Made by a program: the position numbers and the translations under genes
Shown: one piece after another, positions 11,916 through 22,487 of the stretch
Numbering within the stretch: position 1 is the stretch's first letter
How the letters are laid out: every line of letters begins with the position of its first letter
Notes under the pieces: model-generated
Seen by the model: the letters and a program-made list of their open reading frames with translations, nothing else
What the model was told of the DNA's origin: nothing
The model's database searches: none
NCBI RefSeq assembly: GCF_035582795.1
Contig: NC_134368.1
Location: 12,568,001 to 12,632,000 of the forward strand
Direction: 5' to 3'
Origin: Mycteria americana
Taxonomy: Eukaryota > Chordata > Aves > Ciconiiformes > Ciconiidae
Length of the DNA stretch: 64,000 nucleotides

Positions 11916-14900
11916 CTGTTAAACATTAAAGAGAGATGGAAACACTTGAGTGTTATATTCACACTGAGCCCAGTGCTCAACTCATGCTTCATGAAACATT
12001 AAAGTAACACTTATTTTCTTACAGTACTTGGTCCCTGCAGGAGAAGGGCCCTGTACTTACTTACTCCTTGGATTCAATAAAGGCAAAGGGAACTTTCCTA
12101 GCAAGGCCACTGGGAGACAACAATCATTCCCTCTACGGAAAGAGAGAAAAAGTGTGTTTTCAATGTTAATGCTCCTATACATCAGAGATAAGAAAGTGCT
12201 GCAGTTTATTGCTCACTTTCTGAATTTAGAGAGTTGTGCTGGTAAGGGGTCAAAACCTTGGTGACATAATTGACTGCCCCTCTCCCATGGCAAGCTTGAG
12301 ATAGACACATGTGACTTGGGGCATCCAGGCTCACTCAACTCTGTGGCCTAAGTATAGCTGTTCAGTGACACTTGAGGCATTTGGGCATAACCCCCTTGGC
12401 ATCAGGCTGCTGCTCCTGGAAGCTGTGGGTCTCCGCTAGGTCCTGTGTCATATCTGCCAACCTATGTAAAGGTTTTGGATACTATGCAGCATCTCAAATG
12501 ACACCAGAAACCTGGTCTAGATCACTGAATCCACCCCCTCAGGTACAGAACAGTGAACCTGCATTACACCACTGCTGTGAATTATCACATAAGCAAAGAG
12601 GATTTATGCTTGACCGTTGTACTACGAAGAACAACACAGCAGTATCTCAGAGAGATTTGGGTGGCAACTGCAATCCCACAGTATGCTTAGGAGCACAACT
12701 GCATCTACTTACCTGTGAAAGTTTCTGTGTGCACTTGGCTGACCGCTAGTTTGGCCAAAGAAAACAAGGAGACAACACTTTTATCATCATTATATGACCA
12801 GCCAGCTGTCTCCAGACCTGTTTCTCCTGGTCTGTGCTTCACAGATGATTAGTGGCCTCAGCACCTCAGTTGAGATGGGTGTATTAATCATGGGTGCAGA
12901 AACTGCAACTAAGTTAAAGAGTTTTTCCACAGAAGTGAGAGCAAACCTTCAGACTATTCCAGCAAATGTCTGGCATGCAACTCATCTGCAGTGGGCAAAC
13001 TCTCCCGGAAGGTGGAAAGAACAGGGTGAGAAGTTTTTATTATCTGTACATCTTTGTGAAACCTTTTGCAGGAGCAAGAATATACTATTTTGCTATATTC
13101 ATTCCAGAAGAAAACAAAAGTACCATGACATAAAATAGCCCTTTTCTGTACCCTAAAACATCACTGTTTGAAGATGTAAGATCAGAAGCTTTCTCAAGGC
13201 TTGAAGAACCTTTTGGACTCTTTCCAAAGTGCAGAGCTCTCAACTTGCAGGGTGTTGACTTTTGAAGCTGTTCCCATCCCTCTGCATAGAAAAGCTGACT
13301 TACCACCACTAGGAGTGAACATTGCAATAAGTGGTTGAACTCTGACAGGAAAATTTCTCATTTGTATGCATAAAAGCAAAATCATTCCTATGGCAAGTGC
13401 TTTTAAAAAACAGATGACTTCTGTTTTAAGCTGCTTGGAAAAAATTCCAGTGAGTTCAAAACAGAGACAACAGGAAGACAGAAAATGTGAGGAATAAATA
13501 AATGTACCAGACACAAAACTTGAGAAATAAATAAATGTACAATAAATAACACTTGCTGCATGGTTGCTTAGGTTTATCCCATCCTGTATATCATCCTAAT
13601 ACAAGAAATATATATTTTATATTTACATGATTGATGTTTTTATAAAGACACTAAATAAGAAGAGTAAGGTATCTTTCAGTCATGAAAATAGATGTATTAC
13701 TATGTGTTCCCTTTAATGTATTATGGGCCCAAACATAATTGCACTGAAGCCAACAGAAGAAAAATTACACAGAATTTAATAAGATAAAGGGCCTGACCAA
13801 ATCAAGTCAGCCTTAGAAATATCCATCTGAATGCATCTTAGTATCATTCTCTTGTTTTCAGTGCTGTTACAAAAAAGATTAAATTAATCTGTCGGCTCTT
13901 AGTGAACAGACGAATATATTGCTAATGATCATAATCTCATTCACATTTCTGAAACGCAACCTGAGTCACCAGGCCAAAGAGCAAGAAAACGGGGGAGGAG
14001 ATCTCTCACATTGCCTCCATAGAGATCGTTTCAGCGCCACCTCCCTAAAAACCAGAATGGGGGAAGAATGGAGAAATGGGATGGCAGCAAGTCCTCCAAC
14101 CTCACCTCCACCACCACCGTTTATCTAGTGTTGCCTGGACACTGTCTCGCCTTCGGGGCAAAGAGCCTTTGAGGATGTCCTCCCCGAATACTTCCCTTTT
14201 GCTGTGGCTGAGCCACCTTGGTCCTTGTGACTGAGACAGAAGCTGTACCTTTACGCAAGCATTTATATAAACCAACCCTCAATCTTCTCTCTAGTGACAC
14301 ATGAGATACCAGTTTGCCACACACAGAAAATGCACCATCTCACATTTGCCAAATGCAAGGTCTGAAGGCAGAAGTCACTTTTTTTTAGAAGTTTATGAGA
14401 AATATCTCCACCCTGAAGAATGTGGAGACGCTGGAATTTGCTGAGCTTGGTAATGTTCAGATGGAAAGAAGATGGCAAAATCCACTTTGCTCTATATAAT
14501 TATATCCTGATTATGGCAAAAGTGAATAGAAAATGACTCAGAATGTACTGAACAGTGATCAATTAACCTTTTAACTCTGTGATGTAATGTTAATATTTGT
14601 AATAATCCTTTCAACTGCAGAAAAAAAATGCAGTTATCCAGGCAATCAGTCAGGAATCCCTTTCAACATATAAATGGGAACTGAAAGAAATGTCATCCTA
14701 AAGGTTAAAAAACATCATCATTTTTGTGCATTGGCCTCAGTCTGTTCCCCTACCCATGTAAGAAAAGTGCAATGACAGGGATCATAAGCAGCCTATATAT
14801 ATGTGACTGTGTAAGATCAGTGTGCTAAAGCTGGCCAATTCCTGTAAGCTGCTGTGGCTGCAGACCCTGGCAGCTTGGCAGCAACCTTGAGGAAGCCGTC

Positions 14901-17208
14901 AGCAGGGTGGTTTTGCAAAGACTAGTGCACCTTCCTGAACAGAAGTAAATTCTCTTCAAGTGTGTCTTGAACACACTGTGAAGTGGGAAATATTTTAGAA
15001 AATCACTAGTGAAAGATGTAGCCCATTTCAGCTTAGAGATGAAAGGCTAAATCCTGAGGTGCTGCGATTCAGTAGAGTTACACTGGCTTCCAGCTCACTG
15101 ATTTATGCAAGATTTAAAAATAATAACCATATGTTGTATAAAGACTATGCAAGTACAGAATGAGAATGATACATAACTACTTAAAAGGTGCACACCACCG
15201 GGGTGGATGCCAAAGATTCTGACCAGTTGAGGAGCATGGTGTTTCCTATACATTTTAAAAGTCTAATTATTGGTTTTCCTGGAAGATAACTCTCACACGT
15301 CATCACAAGGCCATGCTGCATCATTAGCAATATATTTACAGACATTAATGTTTCCAGACACAAAGCTTATCTGACAAATTATCAGCCTGGATAAATTTAA
15401 ATTGTGTCACCTCAGCTTCCAATAGCAGCAAGTTTGGCCTTATGCCTTTAAAAAAAAAAAAAAAAAGACCTGAGATAATCAGGAAAAGCTGTCTGGTTTC
15501 CTCTCTATTGCTTGGGTTGAGCTAATAAGGGAGGTTGGTGAGTCTTTTAAACTGCTTTCATCTCCCACTAGCATGTAATTAATTCCTGGTACTTGTCCTA
15601 AAAGCCTCTTGCTCTTGGCAGAGCTGCCCAGACCTGGCTGCAGTGAGGAAAGGAGAACCAGAAGCTGCCAAGGCTTTGCCCAGCAGCTGGGCATGCGGGC
15701 AGGGTCGGCGTGTGTCTGAGTGTGTGTGCGCGTGTGTGTGTGTGTACTCTGACCCTCAGAACCAGCCCCGGGTCTCTGTCAGGCTCTGGAACCCCAAAAT
15801 TATCTGTACACTCCCCCCCCCCCCCCCAGGGCACCTGCGCATCAGAGGGCATACCAGTCCTGGAAAGTCCCCCACCCCAACAGGCGATACGAACCTGGTG
15901 ATAATGTAAGGACCAAAACAGATCACGAAGGACCCTATAAAAATACTGATTTTCTTGGTAGCCCGCTGCCTCCTCCGTTTCTGTTCATTAAGACAGCGCT
16001 GCTTCACACTGCAAAGGGAAAAGAGCAGTCGGTGGGTTAAGGCAAGAAGCGAGGAGGCGAGATGTGAGCCCAGGGGAGAGGGGAAGGACTCGCTCCCGGC
16101 CCGAGAGCCCCTGCCCCGGGGGAGGGGAGGGCAGGGCAGCCCCTCCGCCGGCCCGGGAGGAGGGCAGCCCCCGGGGCAGGGGAGGGCAGCCCCGGCCCCG
16201 GAGGGTGGCAGCTCCGGCGGGAGGGGAGGGCAGCCCCGGCCCCGCCGAGCCTGGGGACGATCGCAGGCACCAAAGCAGCGGCTCCCTGTTAAAGCGAGCT
16301 CGGGCAAGCGGGAGCACCCGGCGAGCGGGACTAGCATTTGAACAAAGCAGGCTACAAATGCACAAGCCACCGTCTTCTGGCACTATAAGCAGCATCTGAA
16401 ACTAGAGGCAGAAGCATTCGCCATGTGGCCGGGGCAGGCAGGAGTGCAGGAAAGGGTGCTGGGGAGACAGGACATCCTCTCCGCCCGGGGTACCTACCGC
16501 AAGTGCCCCGGGGCTGTGAATACGAACACGCACGCATTACCTGGGGTGGATATCCACCAGCAAAACCAGAGTCTGCATGGTAATAATGTCTATCCGCTTG
16601 CAGTGGAACCGGGCAACTTTCAACACCTTTAAATAGGTGAAACACAAGATCACCAGCGACAGCATGAAACTGGTGGAGTGAAAGACGATGGTGAACACTG
16701 TAAACCTTCTCCGCTCCGTCTCTTCCTTCAGGTGCAAGGTGCAAGAGGCATAAACGCTGCTGTAATCTACCCACGAGTAAAACAAGGATACCAAGGGGAA
16801 CGTGAGGGAGTGCAGCCACGAGTAGGCCATCAGTATCACAGCGTCCTTATACCGCATCTTGCTGGTGTAGCTCAAGGGGAACACCACGGCAATCCATTTG
16901 TCAATGCTGAGCGCTGCCATGCTCAGCATCGTGTTGGAAGTCAGGAAAGTTTCCAGGAAACCCACCGCTTTGCAGATGCAGCCCCCGAGGGGTTGCTGGT
17001 TCCTCAGGATCCCCAGCAGGGTAAAAGGCATGTTCAGGATGGTGAGGAGCAGGTTGCAAAAGGATAAGTTCACCAGGAAAACCCCGGCGACCTGCTTGCG
17101 GATCTCGGTACTGTAGACGAAGCATAGCAGCACCAGGAGGTTGGAGAGCAGAGAGACAACCAGCACCAGCACGAGGAGCAGCGCCAGCAGCACGCCTGCC
17201 AAGTCCAT
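11678..17208 (-). CDS. GPR78: GPR78, orphan class A G protein-coupled receptor, three coding exons
   Basis: This is a seven-transmembrane plasma-membrane receptor of the GPR26/GPR78 pair. Family members have no settled ligand and are reported to raise cAMP without agonist. Joining 17208-16541, 16008-15895 and 11915-11678 gives 1020 nt (339 aa plus TAA) with no frameshift or internal stop. Visible landmarks are N23 in TM1, NLS at 47-49 in TM2, C79 and C156 (the TM3-ECL2 disulfide pair), D103-K104-W105 at the end of TM3, a basic third loop (KRRRQRATKK, 233-242), C253-F254-G255-P256 in TM6, and D290-P291-F292-V293-Y294 in TM7. The C-terminus SLDTENDYCLHRTN and the stretch PFVTINYYWG resemble GPR78 more than GPR26, as I recall those proteins. 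The length is close to GPR26 (337) and shorter than human GPR78 (363). The start has a good Kozak context (G at -3, G at +4). GPR26 is the only serious alternative. Confidence 0.95.
13494..13540. repeat. Short direct repeat AATAAATAAATGTAC, two copies
   Basis: Two copies of the 15-mer, near 13494 and 13526, are separated by about 18 bp in intron 2. It is a local duplication of no known function. Confidence 0.8.
15450..15466. repeat. Poly-A tract, 17 bases, intron 2
   Basis: A plain A run after TATGCCTTT. No LINE or SINE body is visible beside it. Confidence 0.95.
15708..15746. repeat. TG/CG microsatellite in intron 2
   Basis: An imperfect (TG)n with interruptions CTGAG and GCGC. The alternating purine-pyrimidine part is of a type that can adopt Z-DNA. 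Confidence 0.9.
15813..15827. repeat. Poly-C tract, 15 bases
   Basis: An uninterrupted C run on the plus strand, 68 bp inside intron 2 from the exon-2 donor. It is G-rich in the GPR78 pre-mRNA. Confidence 0.95.
15895..16008 (-). CDS. GPR78: GPR78 coding exon 2 (end of ICL3 and most of TM6)
   Basis: This 114-nt exon is flanked by the acceptor CTTTGCAG|TGTGAAG and the donor ACCAG|GTTCGT. It encodes SVKQRCLNEQKRRRQRATKK followed by the TM6 segment ending in CFGPYIIT. The basic cluster matches the conserved ICL3-TM6 junction of the GPR26/GPR78 pair. The donor has T at +3 and C at +4, weaker than the usual GTRAGT, but reading on gives unrelated sequence, so the junction is well supported. Confidence 0.93.
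16009..16540 (-). other. GPR78: GPR78 intron 1, short and very GC-rich
   Basis: This 532-bp phase-2 intron runs from GTAATGCG to TTTGCAG. It lies wholly within the CpG island. Its middle (about 16110-16250) is a degenerate GC minisatellite. Open frames on both strands here, of up to about 200 codons, come from stop-poor GC-rich sequence and are not genes. Confidence 0.9.
16110..16250. repeat. GC minisatellite with G-quadruplex motif in intron 1
   Basis: A unit like GGAGGGGAGGGCAGCCCCGG recurs with variation, with clear copies near 16180 and 16220. At 16118-16136 the runs GGGGG-A-GGGG-A-GGG-CA-GGG meet the canonical quadruplex rule on the plus strand. Confidence 0.75.
16541..17208 (-). CDS. 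GPR78: GPR78 coding exon 1 (residues 1-222 plus two bases)
   Basis: This exon encodes the very short N-terminus, TM1 to TM5 and the start of the third intracellular loop. The N-terminus before TM1 is only a few residues and has no signal peptide or N-glycosylation sequon. The frame ends at HP followed by AG, then the donor AG|GTAATG; reading through would stop one codon later. The split Ser codon (AG+T) is completed by exon 2, giving HPSVKQRC, the same junction context as in GPR26. The exon lies inside the CpG island and is GC-rich in its first half. Confidence 0.95.
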
Positions 17209-17329
17209 CTCTCAGCGGGTCGCCTGGAGCGGGCGAGGGCAGGAGGAAGGGGGCATCCGAGCCGGCACCGCAGCCTCGCCTGCCGCCGCCCGCGGCCGCC
17301 CGCGCATGTTGCCGGCGGCGCGGGCCGGG

Positions 17330-17840
17330 GGGCAGGGGGCCGGGGGAGCGGGGAGCAGAGCCGGGGGCAGCGGGGCGTAGGGAGAGGAGCAGGGGGCGGG
17401 GAGAGGAGCCGGAGGTGCGGCGAGAGGGGCGAGGGGAGCGGGGCTGGGCGGCCGGTCGGGGCAGCGGGGAAAGGACCCGCAGGGGAGCGGGGCCGGGGTC
17501 CCCTGATAGCGGTGCCAGGCAGCGGGGGAGCGGGGTCCGGGAGCAGTGGGGCCCGAGGCGAGGGTAGGGGCGCCGGGGCACCCGGCGACGGGAGCCGGAG
17601 GCAGGGAGGAGGTCGGGGCACCCGGGAATCGGAGCAGGACCTAGCGGGTCCGGGGCGCCCGGGGACCGGAGCCGGGGCTAGCGGAGCCGGGGGTAGCGGG
17701 GAGCGGGGAGCCGGGGCCCGGGGCAGCGGGGAGCGGGGAGCCGGGGCCGGGGCAGCGGGGCCCGGAGCCGGGCCGGGAGGAGCGCGGAGCCGGGGCCGGG
17801 GGAGCGGGGCCGGGAGCCGGAGCCGGAGCCGGGGGCGCGG
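17330..17840. repeat. G-rich degenerate minisatellite in the GPR78 upstream region
   Basis: The plus strand is a long run of GGGG/GAGC/GCCGGGG words. The clearest units are two adjacent near-identical copies at 17695-17724 (30 bp) and 17725-17753 (29 bp), built on AGCGGGGAGCGGGGAGCCGG. Copies decay on both sides. Many windows meet the G3+N1-7 quadruplex rule on the plus strand, so transcripts of the minus-strand gene would be C-rich here. The array lies about 120-630 bp upstream of the start codon, in the likely 5' UTR or core promoter. Confidence 0.8.
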
Positions 17841-18250
17841 TGCTGGCTGCGCGCTGTCCGCGGTGCTGAAGCGGACGCTGCCCCGACGGCCGCGCCGCCC
17901 CCGCTTCAGGCCGCGCTCCGCGGTCCGCCCCGCGCCGGCGCCCTCTCCATGGCCCGCCGCGGCTCCCCGCTCCGCCGGGCGCACGGCCTCCTTCAGGCAC
18001 TGAGCATCTTCCCCCGGTGCCCAGCCCCTGAAATACTCCAGCCGCGGAGCCTCCCGCGGCGACTCATGCGCAGACGAGCGGCTGCGAGGCACAGGCTCAG
18101 CCAGGGATCGCGGAGTCGGTCTGATCCATTCCCGGACCGCAGGCGAGAGCAACAGGAAGCCCAACTTTCCGCTAACGCGCAGCTCAGGAAGGATCAGACC
18201 TGGCGACGAGCTGCCAGCAGTTTAATCCCTGCGCTGTGGTCAGGCACACC

Positions 18251-21200
18251 CTGAACGCACCGGTTGCATCCAGCATTCCTGGAACCTGTTGAAAGACTAG
18301 CGTCTGTGCCCCTGGAAGGTGTGTCCCCCCGTCCCCCCCCCGAGGGATTACTTGCCATTTTCCCCCCCTTTTATTTCATAGCGCCTAGAGGAGTTATGGT
18401 TGCCCTCTGGGTATTCACACTGTCCCCATCGGATGTTGCTTGGTTAGAGACTTCACTTTGGCTGCTTGGACTCACACTTTTAAAGCCCCAGCTGGCTGAA
18501 CAAGTGCCCCATTAGGGTAGTGCTCGCACATTCTGTGGAAAACTAAAGTCTCTCTCTTACCATTTTCCATTTACACTGTTAACACGACAGTGTGATAGTA
18601 AGAAAGGTTCTTTCAGTTATCACATTGCGGCAAAAGCTGAAAAGACAGACATGAGAGAGGCCAGAAATTCTCCCTCTGCACCTGTCAGGAAAGTGGATCA
18701 CACGGCTAGTTACCAAAGATGCCATAAATCTTTGTCTTAGATTAAAAAAAAAAGAAATATAAAAGAAAAAAAGAGGGAGTGAGTTTTGGTGCATCAAAAC
18801 ACTGGTAGAGAAAAAAGCTGCCATGTCTAATCACTGTCACATTTTACAGTTGATTGCCAGCACTGACATGAAGAAAAATGAGAAGAAAAGGTAGCTTTCC
18901 CACTATCCAGAATGACTATTAATATCCTAAGGAAATGCTGTATTGTGTATATCGTCCCTATAATGTAGCCTTGTCACGCAAGTGTGACCATTGTGTGAAT
19001 AACTGCACATAAAACTGCTTGAAAGAGCCTGAAGGTAATGTTGTTTGGTTTTTTTTTTTCCCCAACAGCAGTTATAAGTTTCAGATCAGGCCTTAATTGC
19101 TTGCTATGGTAAGACTTAAGGAAAGAGCAAAGCAACAAGACATGAGATGTGTTACTTGGAAGAAAACCAGTAGTGTATTATTTCTCAGATTGGAAAGAAA
19201 ATGAATGTTTTCTTTGGTCAGAAAGCTGTCTTTTCCAAAGTTAAAAAAGAGCAGATACATTTGACAGTGCTTATGCTTGACAAACAAAAATCCAATATAT
19301 ACCTGGTGTAAGCATCTGAGAAAAAAAAATCTATAAAAGTTTGACAATACCAGTTCTCTCAGAGTTCAGTTGTTGCATTTCTATCATCAGGGAACCAACA
19401 TCGCAGAGCCAAACACTGCACAAGGGGTTGGGAAGAACTGAACCATTGTGGGAGAGGCTGGCTGTATCCATGCAGAGCAGAAGTTCTGCAATTACTCCCT
19501 CTCTCACAGTAGCAATTCTTAAGGTTCCTACTAGTCAGAACCCATCTATGACCTACCTTTCATTTAATAGTGTCACAGAGTTATGGAGCTTTTATGTTAG
19601 CCATCCGGGATTAGAGGCTGGCTGTGTAGTGATGTCAGGTGAGGCAGATGCTATTTTATATCATCACAGAGACGACCTAGATGTGCTGTTCTCTTACAGT
19701 GATAGCTACTTGAGGAGCTCTTTTCTGTTGGATCCAGACAGAAGGCAACTTCTGTCTCTTTCTTTCTCTCTCTCTTCTACACATACACACATAATTTCTG
19801 TCATACAGCCTTTTCAGATGAAGAAGGAATTGTTTCCGGAAACTAATGGAGAAATAACACATCAAAATAAGACAAGAAAAGAAAAGGTAGCAAGTAGCAG
19901 AAAGCCAGGAAAAAAAATTATTCTGCTTTTTCACATGTACAGTGAGTTGTATGGTCCCCTGCAACAACATCCTGGGCTCAAAGAACCCAGTAGGGACAAC
20001 GTTGTTAGATTTCCCCCTTTGTTTTCAGTGGACCTTTGTCGTTGTGACGAGTTAAGCATATGCATAACTTCCTGTGGGATGTGGGTCCTCTGCTGACCCT
20101 TTCCCATTTACAGGCAGCAACCCATAATACTTCATACCAGCCACCTTTCAGTCTGATGTTCAAATGCCCATTTACAGCTTACAAGGCTAAAAACAGTCAC
20201 CTGTGTGAGACTAGAAGGATTGAACTTGCCACTGTGGGTTTGCCAAAGTACGCATCTGCCACCTTAGCCCCTGAAAACACAAATACTCATGCTACCGTTT
20301 TGCATATAAGCAGACACACGTAAATCAGTTCAAATGCTCACAACTGTCATACTAAACACACATATTTTCCCAATCAAGATCTTACAGTATTTACTTTCAT
20401 AATCAAGGATGCTGTCTTGATTGAAACTGAGGACTGTGGAGATTGCTGCAATACAAATAATAAAAAAAAAGAGGTACTTGTCATTAATTATCCTTTAATA
20501 GGCATAGACTATTCAGTTAGCACAGGTTAGGTAAGTACTTGAGACTTTTATTCTAACAACTACATCATTCATTAAATCTACACATTCATCTGTTCTAAAT
20601 ATTGACCACAACTTATTGGATTTAATGGATAATGGACTGTATTCATTGGAAAGGACGATTCAAATTCCCTTTTAGTTTCACTCCAGGAGAGATGCGTCAT
20701 GCAAATTTCAATGTAGATCACAACTGAGCATAATTCAGCTCTAATCAATGTATTCTGCAACAGCTAGGAACACATTTAATTTGGTTCTGATTTTAAGAAA
20801 ACACCATGAAAAAAGGAAATTTCAAACAAATTATATCAAATAATTTGCAAGTACAGAGAAAAGCAATCCTTTCCCCCAGATTCTCTTATGATAGGTGAAG
20901 AGAGGGAAATTAAATTATCTTAACCAATATGGAGGGCAATGGAATGACTCACCGAACTGATGTTAAGAACAAAGCTTTTCACTTCTAGGCCACTTGCTAA
21001 AAAGTGACCCATTGCAAAAGTGAGCAAGAATGGTTAATACCCATGAGATTCTTCAGTATGCTCTGTAAACAGCTCTGGTACTCATAGTTCCCAACAAGCA
21101 CATGGAAATGTCTTCTCACCACCACAATGGCAGCAGGTGTGTTACTGTTGTCGCATCAGTTTTAGTTAATGAAGCTTTAGTAAAGCTAGAGTCCTTCAAC

Positions 21201-21957
21201 CCATCAAGACTCAGCAGCAACTTTTTTTTTATTATTCCCTTGTTCTTTTTTATTGCCTCTTTCTTTTCAGAGTCCTGCTTTATTATGATTTGAACTATAG
21301 GGTCTTTGAGCAAGCAGGGCGTCCTTACCTGCTAGACTAACACAGCTTTTATTCTTTCTGGAACAATAAGACAAATAAGCAAGTAGATAGTAGTAACGTA
21401 ATAACTGACATGCTGTTAGTCTCTTCAGAAGAGATGCGAGGCCTGACTCATCAGTCTAATACAATTCTGCAACACTGTTCCCTTGGCAGAATTCCAGTGG
21501 GCATATTTACCACCTGTGGAATAGCTTTGTCATAAAGATCTTCCTAAAATGGAATAAAGCCAAACTGAAAGGTCTACACTTTCCTCCTGTAGACTGTACT
21601 TTGCAGGGAAAAAATTGGAGCAGTAAAAAGCATGTGTATTTATCATAACTACCTGGGAAAGGAGAAGAGCAAAAGAAATATGAAGCTCAACCATGCAGCA
21701 GTTCTGCTGACTGAAATTACTTCAAAATTGCTTAAATACTGTAATGAAGAATCTCGTAGTTCAACAGATAATCTTGAAGTTCTATTAAAACTATACACTT
21801 GCAAAAATCTTTCAGCTCATGTTTGTGTTTAAACAACTAGACATATTCCTACAGTCTACAAAAATTGATCTCAAAATAATTCAAGCAGAAAATATTTGAT
21901 TTTGGAGGATGGAGCTGAGGTTTGAAGAAACAGGTAAAAATACCACAATAATAACTG
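18251..21957. other. Upstream flank of GPR78, no recognised gene
   Basis: The sequence becomes AT-rich just beyond the CpG island. The only notable coding signal is the long plus-strand open frame ending at 20096, listed separately. The rest shows short A/T runs and no transposon I recognise. Confidence 0.65.
19470..20096 (+). other. Unassigned 208-codon open frame, doubtful gene
   Basis: The frame is open from 19341, but its first ATG is at 19470, giving 208 residues. I recognise no domain. It contains a low-complexity Ser/Leu stretch from a TCTCTC/CACACA tract and a Lys/Arg-rich patch (KTRKEKVASSRKPGKK). CTATAAAAG at 19331 resembles a TATA box, about 140 bp before the ATG. It points away from GPR78, with its ATG about 2.3 kb from the GPR78 start. 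It could be chance, a non-coding RNA with an open frame, or a lineage-specific gene. I lean to chance or non-coding. Confidence 0.2.
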
Positions 21958-22487
21958 GTGAGACCACGCCTCGAATACTGTGCTCAGTTTTGGGGCCCTC
22001 ACTACAAGAGAGACATTGAGGTGCTGGAGCGTGTCCAGAGAAGGGCAACGAAGCTGGTGAAGGGTCTGGAGCACAAGTCTGATGAGGAGCGGCTGAGGGA
22101 GCTGGGGTTTTTTATCCTGGAGAAGAGGAGGCTGAGGGGAGACCTTATCGCTCTCTACAACTACCTGAAAGGCAGCTGTAGAGAGGTGGGGGTCGGTCTC
22201 TTCTCCCAAGTAACTAGAGATAGGACAAGAGGAAATGGCCTCAAGTTGCACTAGGGGAGGTTTAGATTGGATATTAGGAAAAATTTCTTTATTGAAAGGG
22301 TTGTCAAGCACTGGAACAGGCTGCCCAGGGAAGTGGTGGAGTCACCATCCCTGGAGGTATTTAAAAGATGTGTAGATGTGGTGCTTAGGGACATGGTGTA
22401 GTGGTGGACTTGGCAGTGTTGGGTTAACGGTTGGACTTGATGATCTTAAAGGTCTTTTCCAACCTAAATGATTCTATGATTCTATTC
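21958..22487 (+). mobile_element. CR1 LINE, 5'-truncated 3' end
   Basis: The first 300 bp encode the conserved C-terminal part of the CR1 ORF2 protein: [20 protein letters not shown], then [14 protein letters not shown] and [11 protein letters not shown] 3' UTR follows, with the CR1 core (CACTGGAACAGGCTGCCCAG), the GTTGGACTTGATGATCTTAA motif and terminal GATTCTAT repeats. The element is cut off at its 5' end, as is usual for CR1 from incomplete reverse transcription. The frame stops before the UTR, so it is inactive. Confidence 0.95.

Larger units (their letters stand above)
11916..15894 (-). other. GPR78: GPR78 intron 2, about 4 kb
   Basis: This phase-2 intron begins GTTCGTAT (reading minus) and ends CTTTAATGTTTAACAG. 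Its exon-2 end carries a 15-base poly-C tract and a TG/CG microsatellite. A 17-base poly-A tract lies near 15450. The rest is AT-rich unique sequence with one small direct repeat (13494-13540). I see no coding exon or clear transposon in it. Confidence 0.85.
16030..18250. promoter_or_regulatory. CpG island over the GPR78 promoter, exon 1 and intron 1
   Basis: CG dinucleotides and G/C runs become dense from about 16.03 kb and fall away sharply after about 18.25 kb, against AT-rich flanks. The island covers intron 1, exon 1 and about 1 kb upstream of the start codon. I see no TATA box upstream of the ATG, which fits a dispersed CpG-island promoter. The transcription start cannot be placed from sequence alone. 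An opposite-direction transcript from the 18.2-kb edge is possible but not shown. Confidence 0.85.

Noticed and set aside
15756..16370. 204-codon minus-strand frame across exon 2
   Set aside because: Exon 2 is real, but both ends read into introns: the GC minisatellite on one side, the poly-C tract on the other. It is not a separate gene.
16064..16399. Pro/Gly/Arg-rich frames on both strands in intron 1
   Set aside because: Compositional artefacts of the GC minisatellite, antisense or internal to the GPR78 intron.
17070..18164. 364-codon minus-strand frame over the CpG island
   Set aside because: A Pro/Ala/Arg/Gly low-complexity product from the GC-rich array. It overlaps GPR78 exon 1 out of frame, and stop codons are rare there for compositional reasons.
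21871..22311. 146-codon minus-strand frame
   Set aside because: It is antisense to the CR1 element at 21958-22487 and so a shadow of the LINE.
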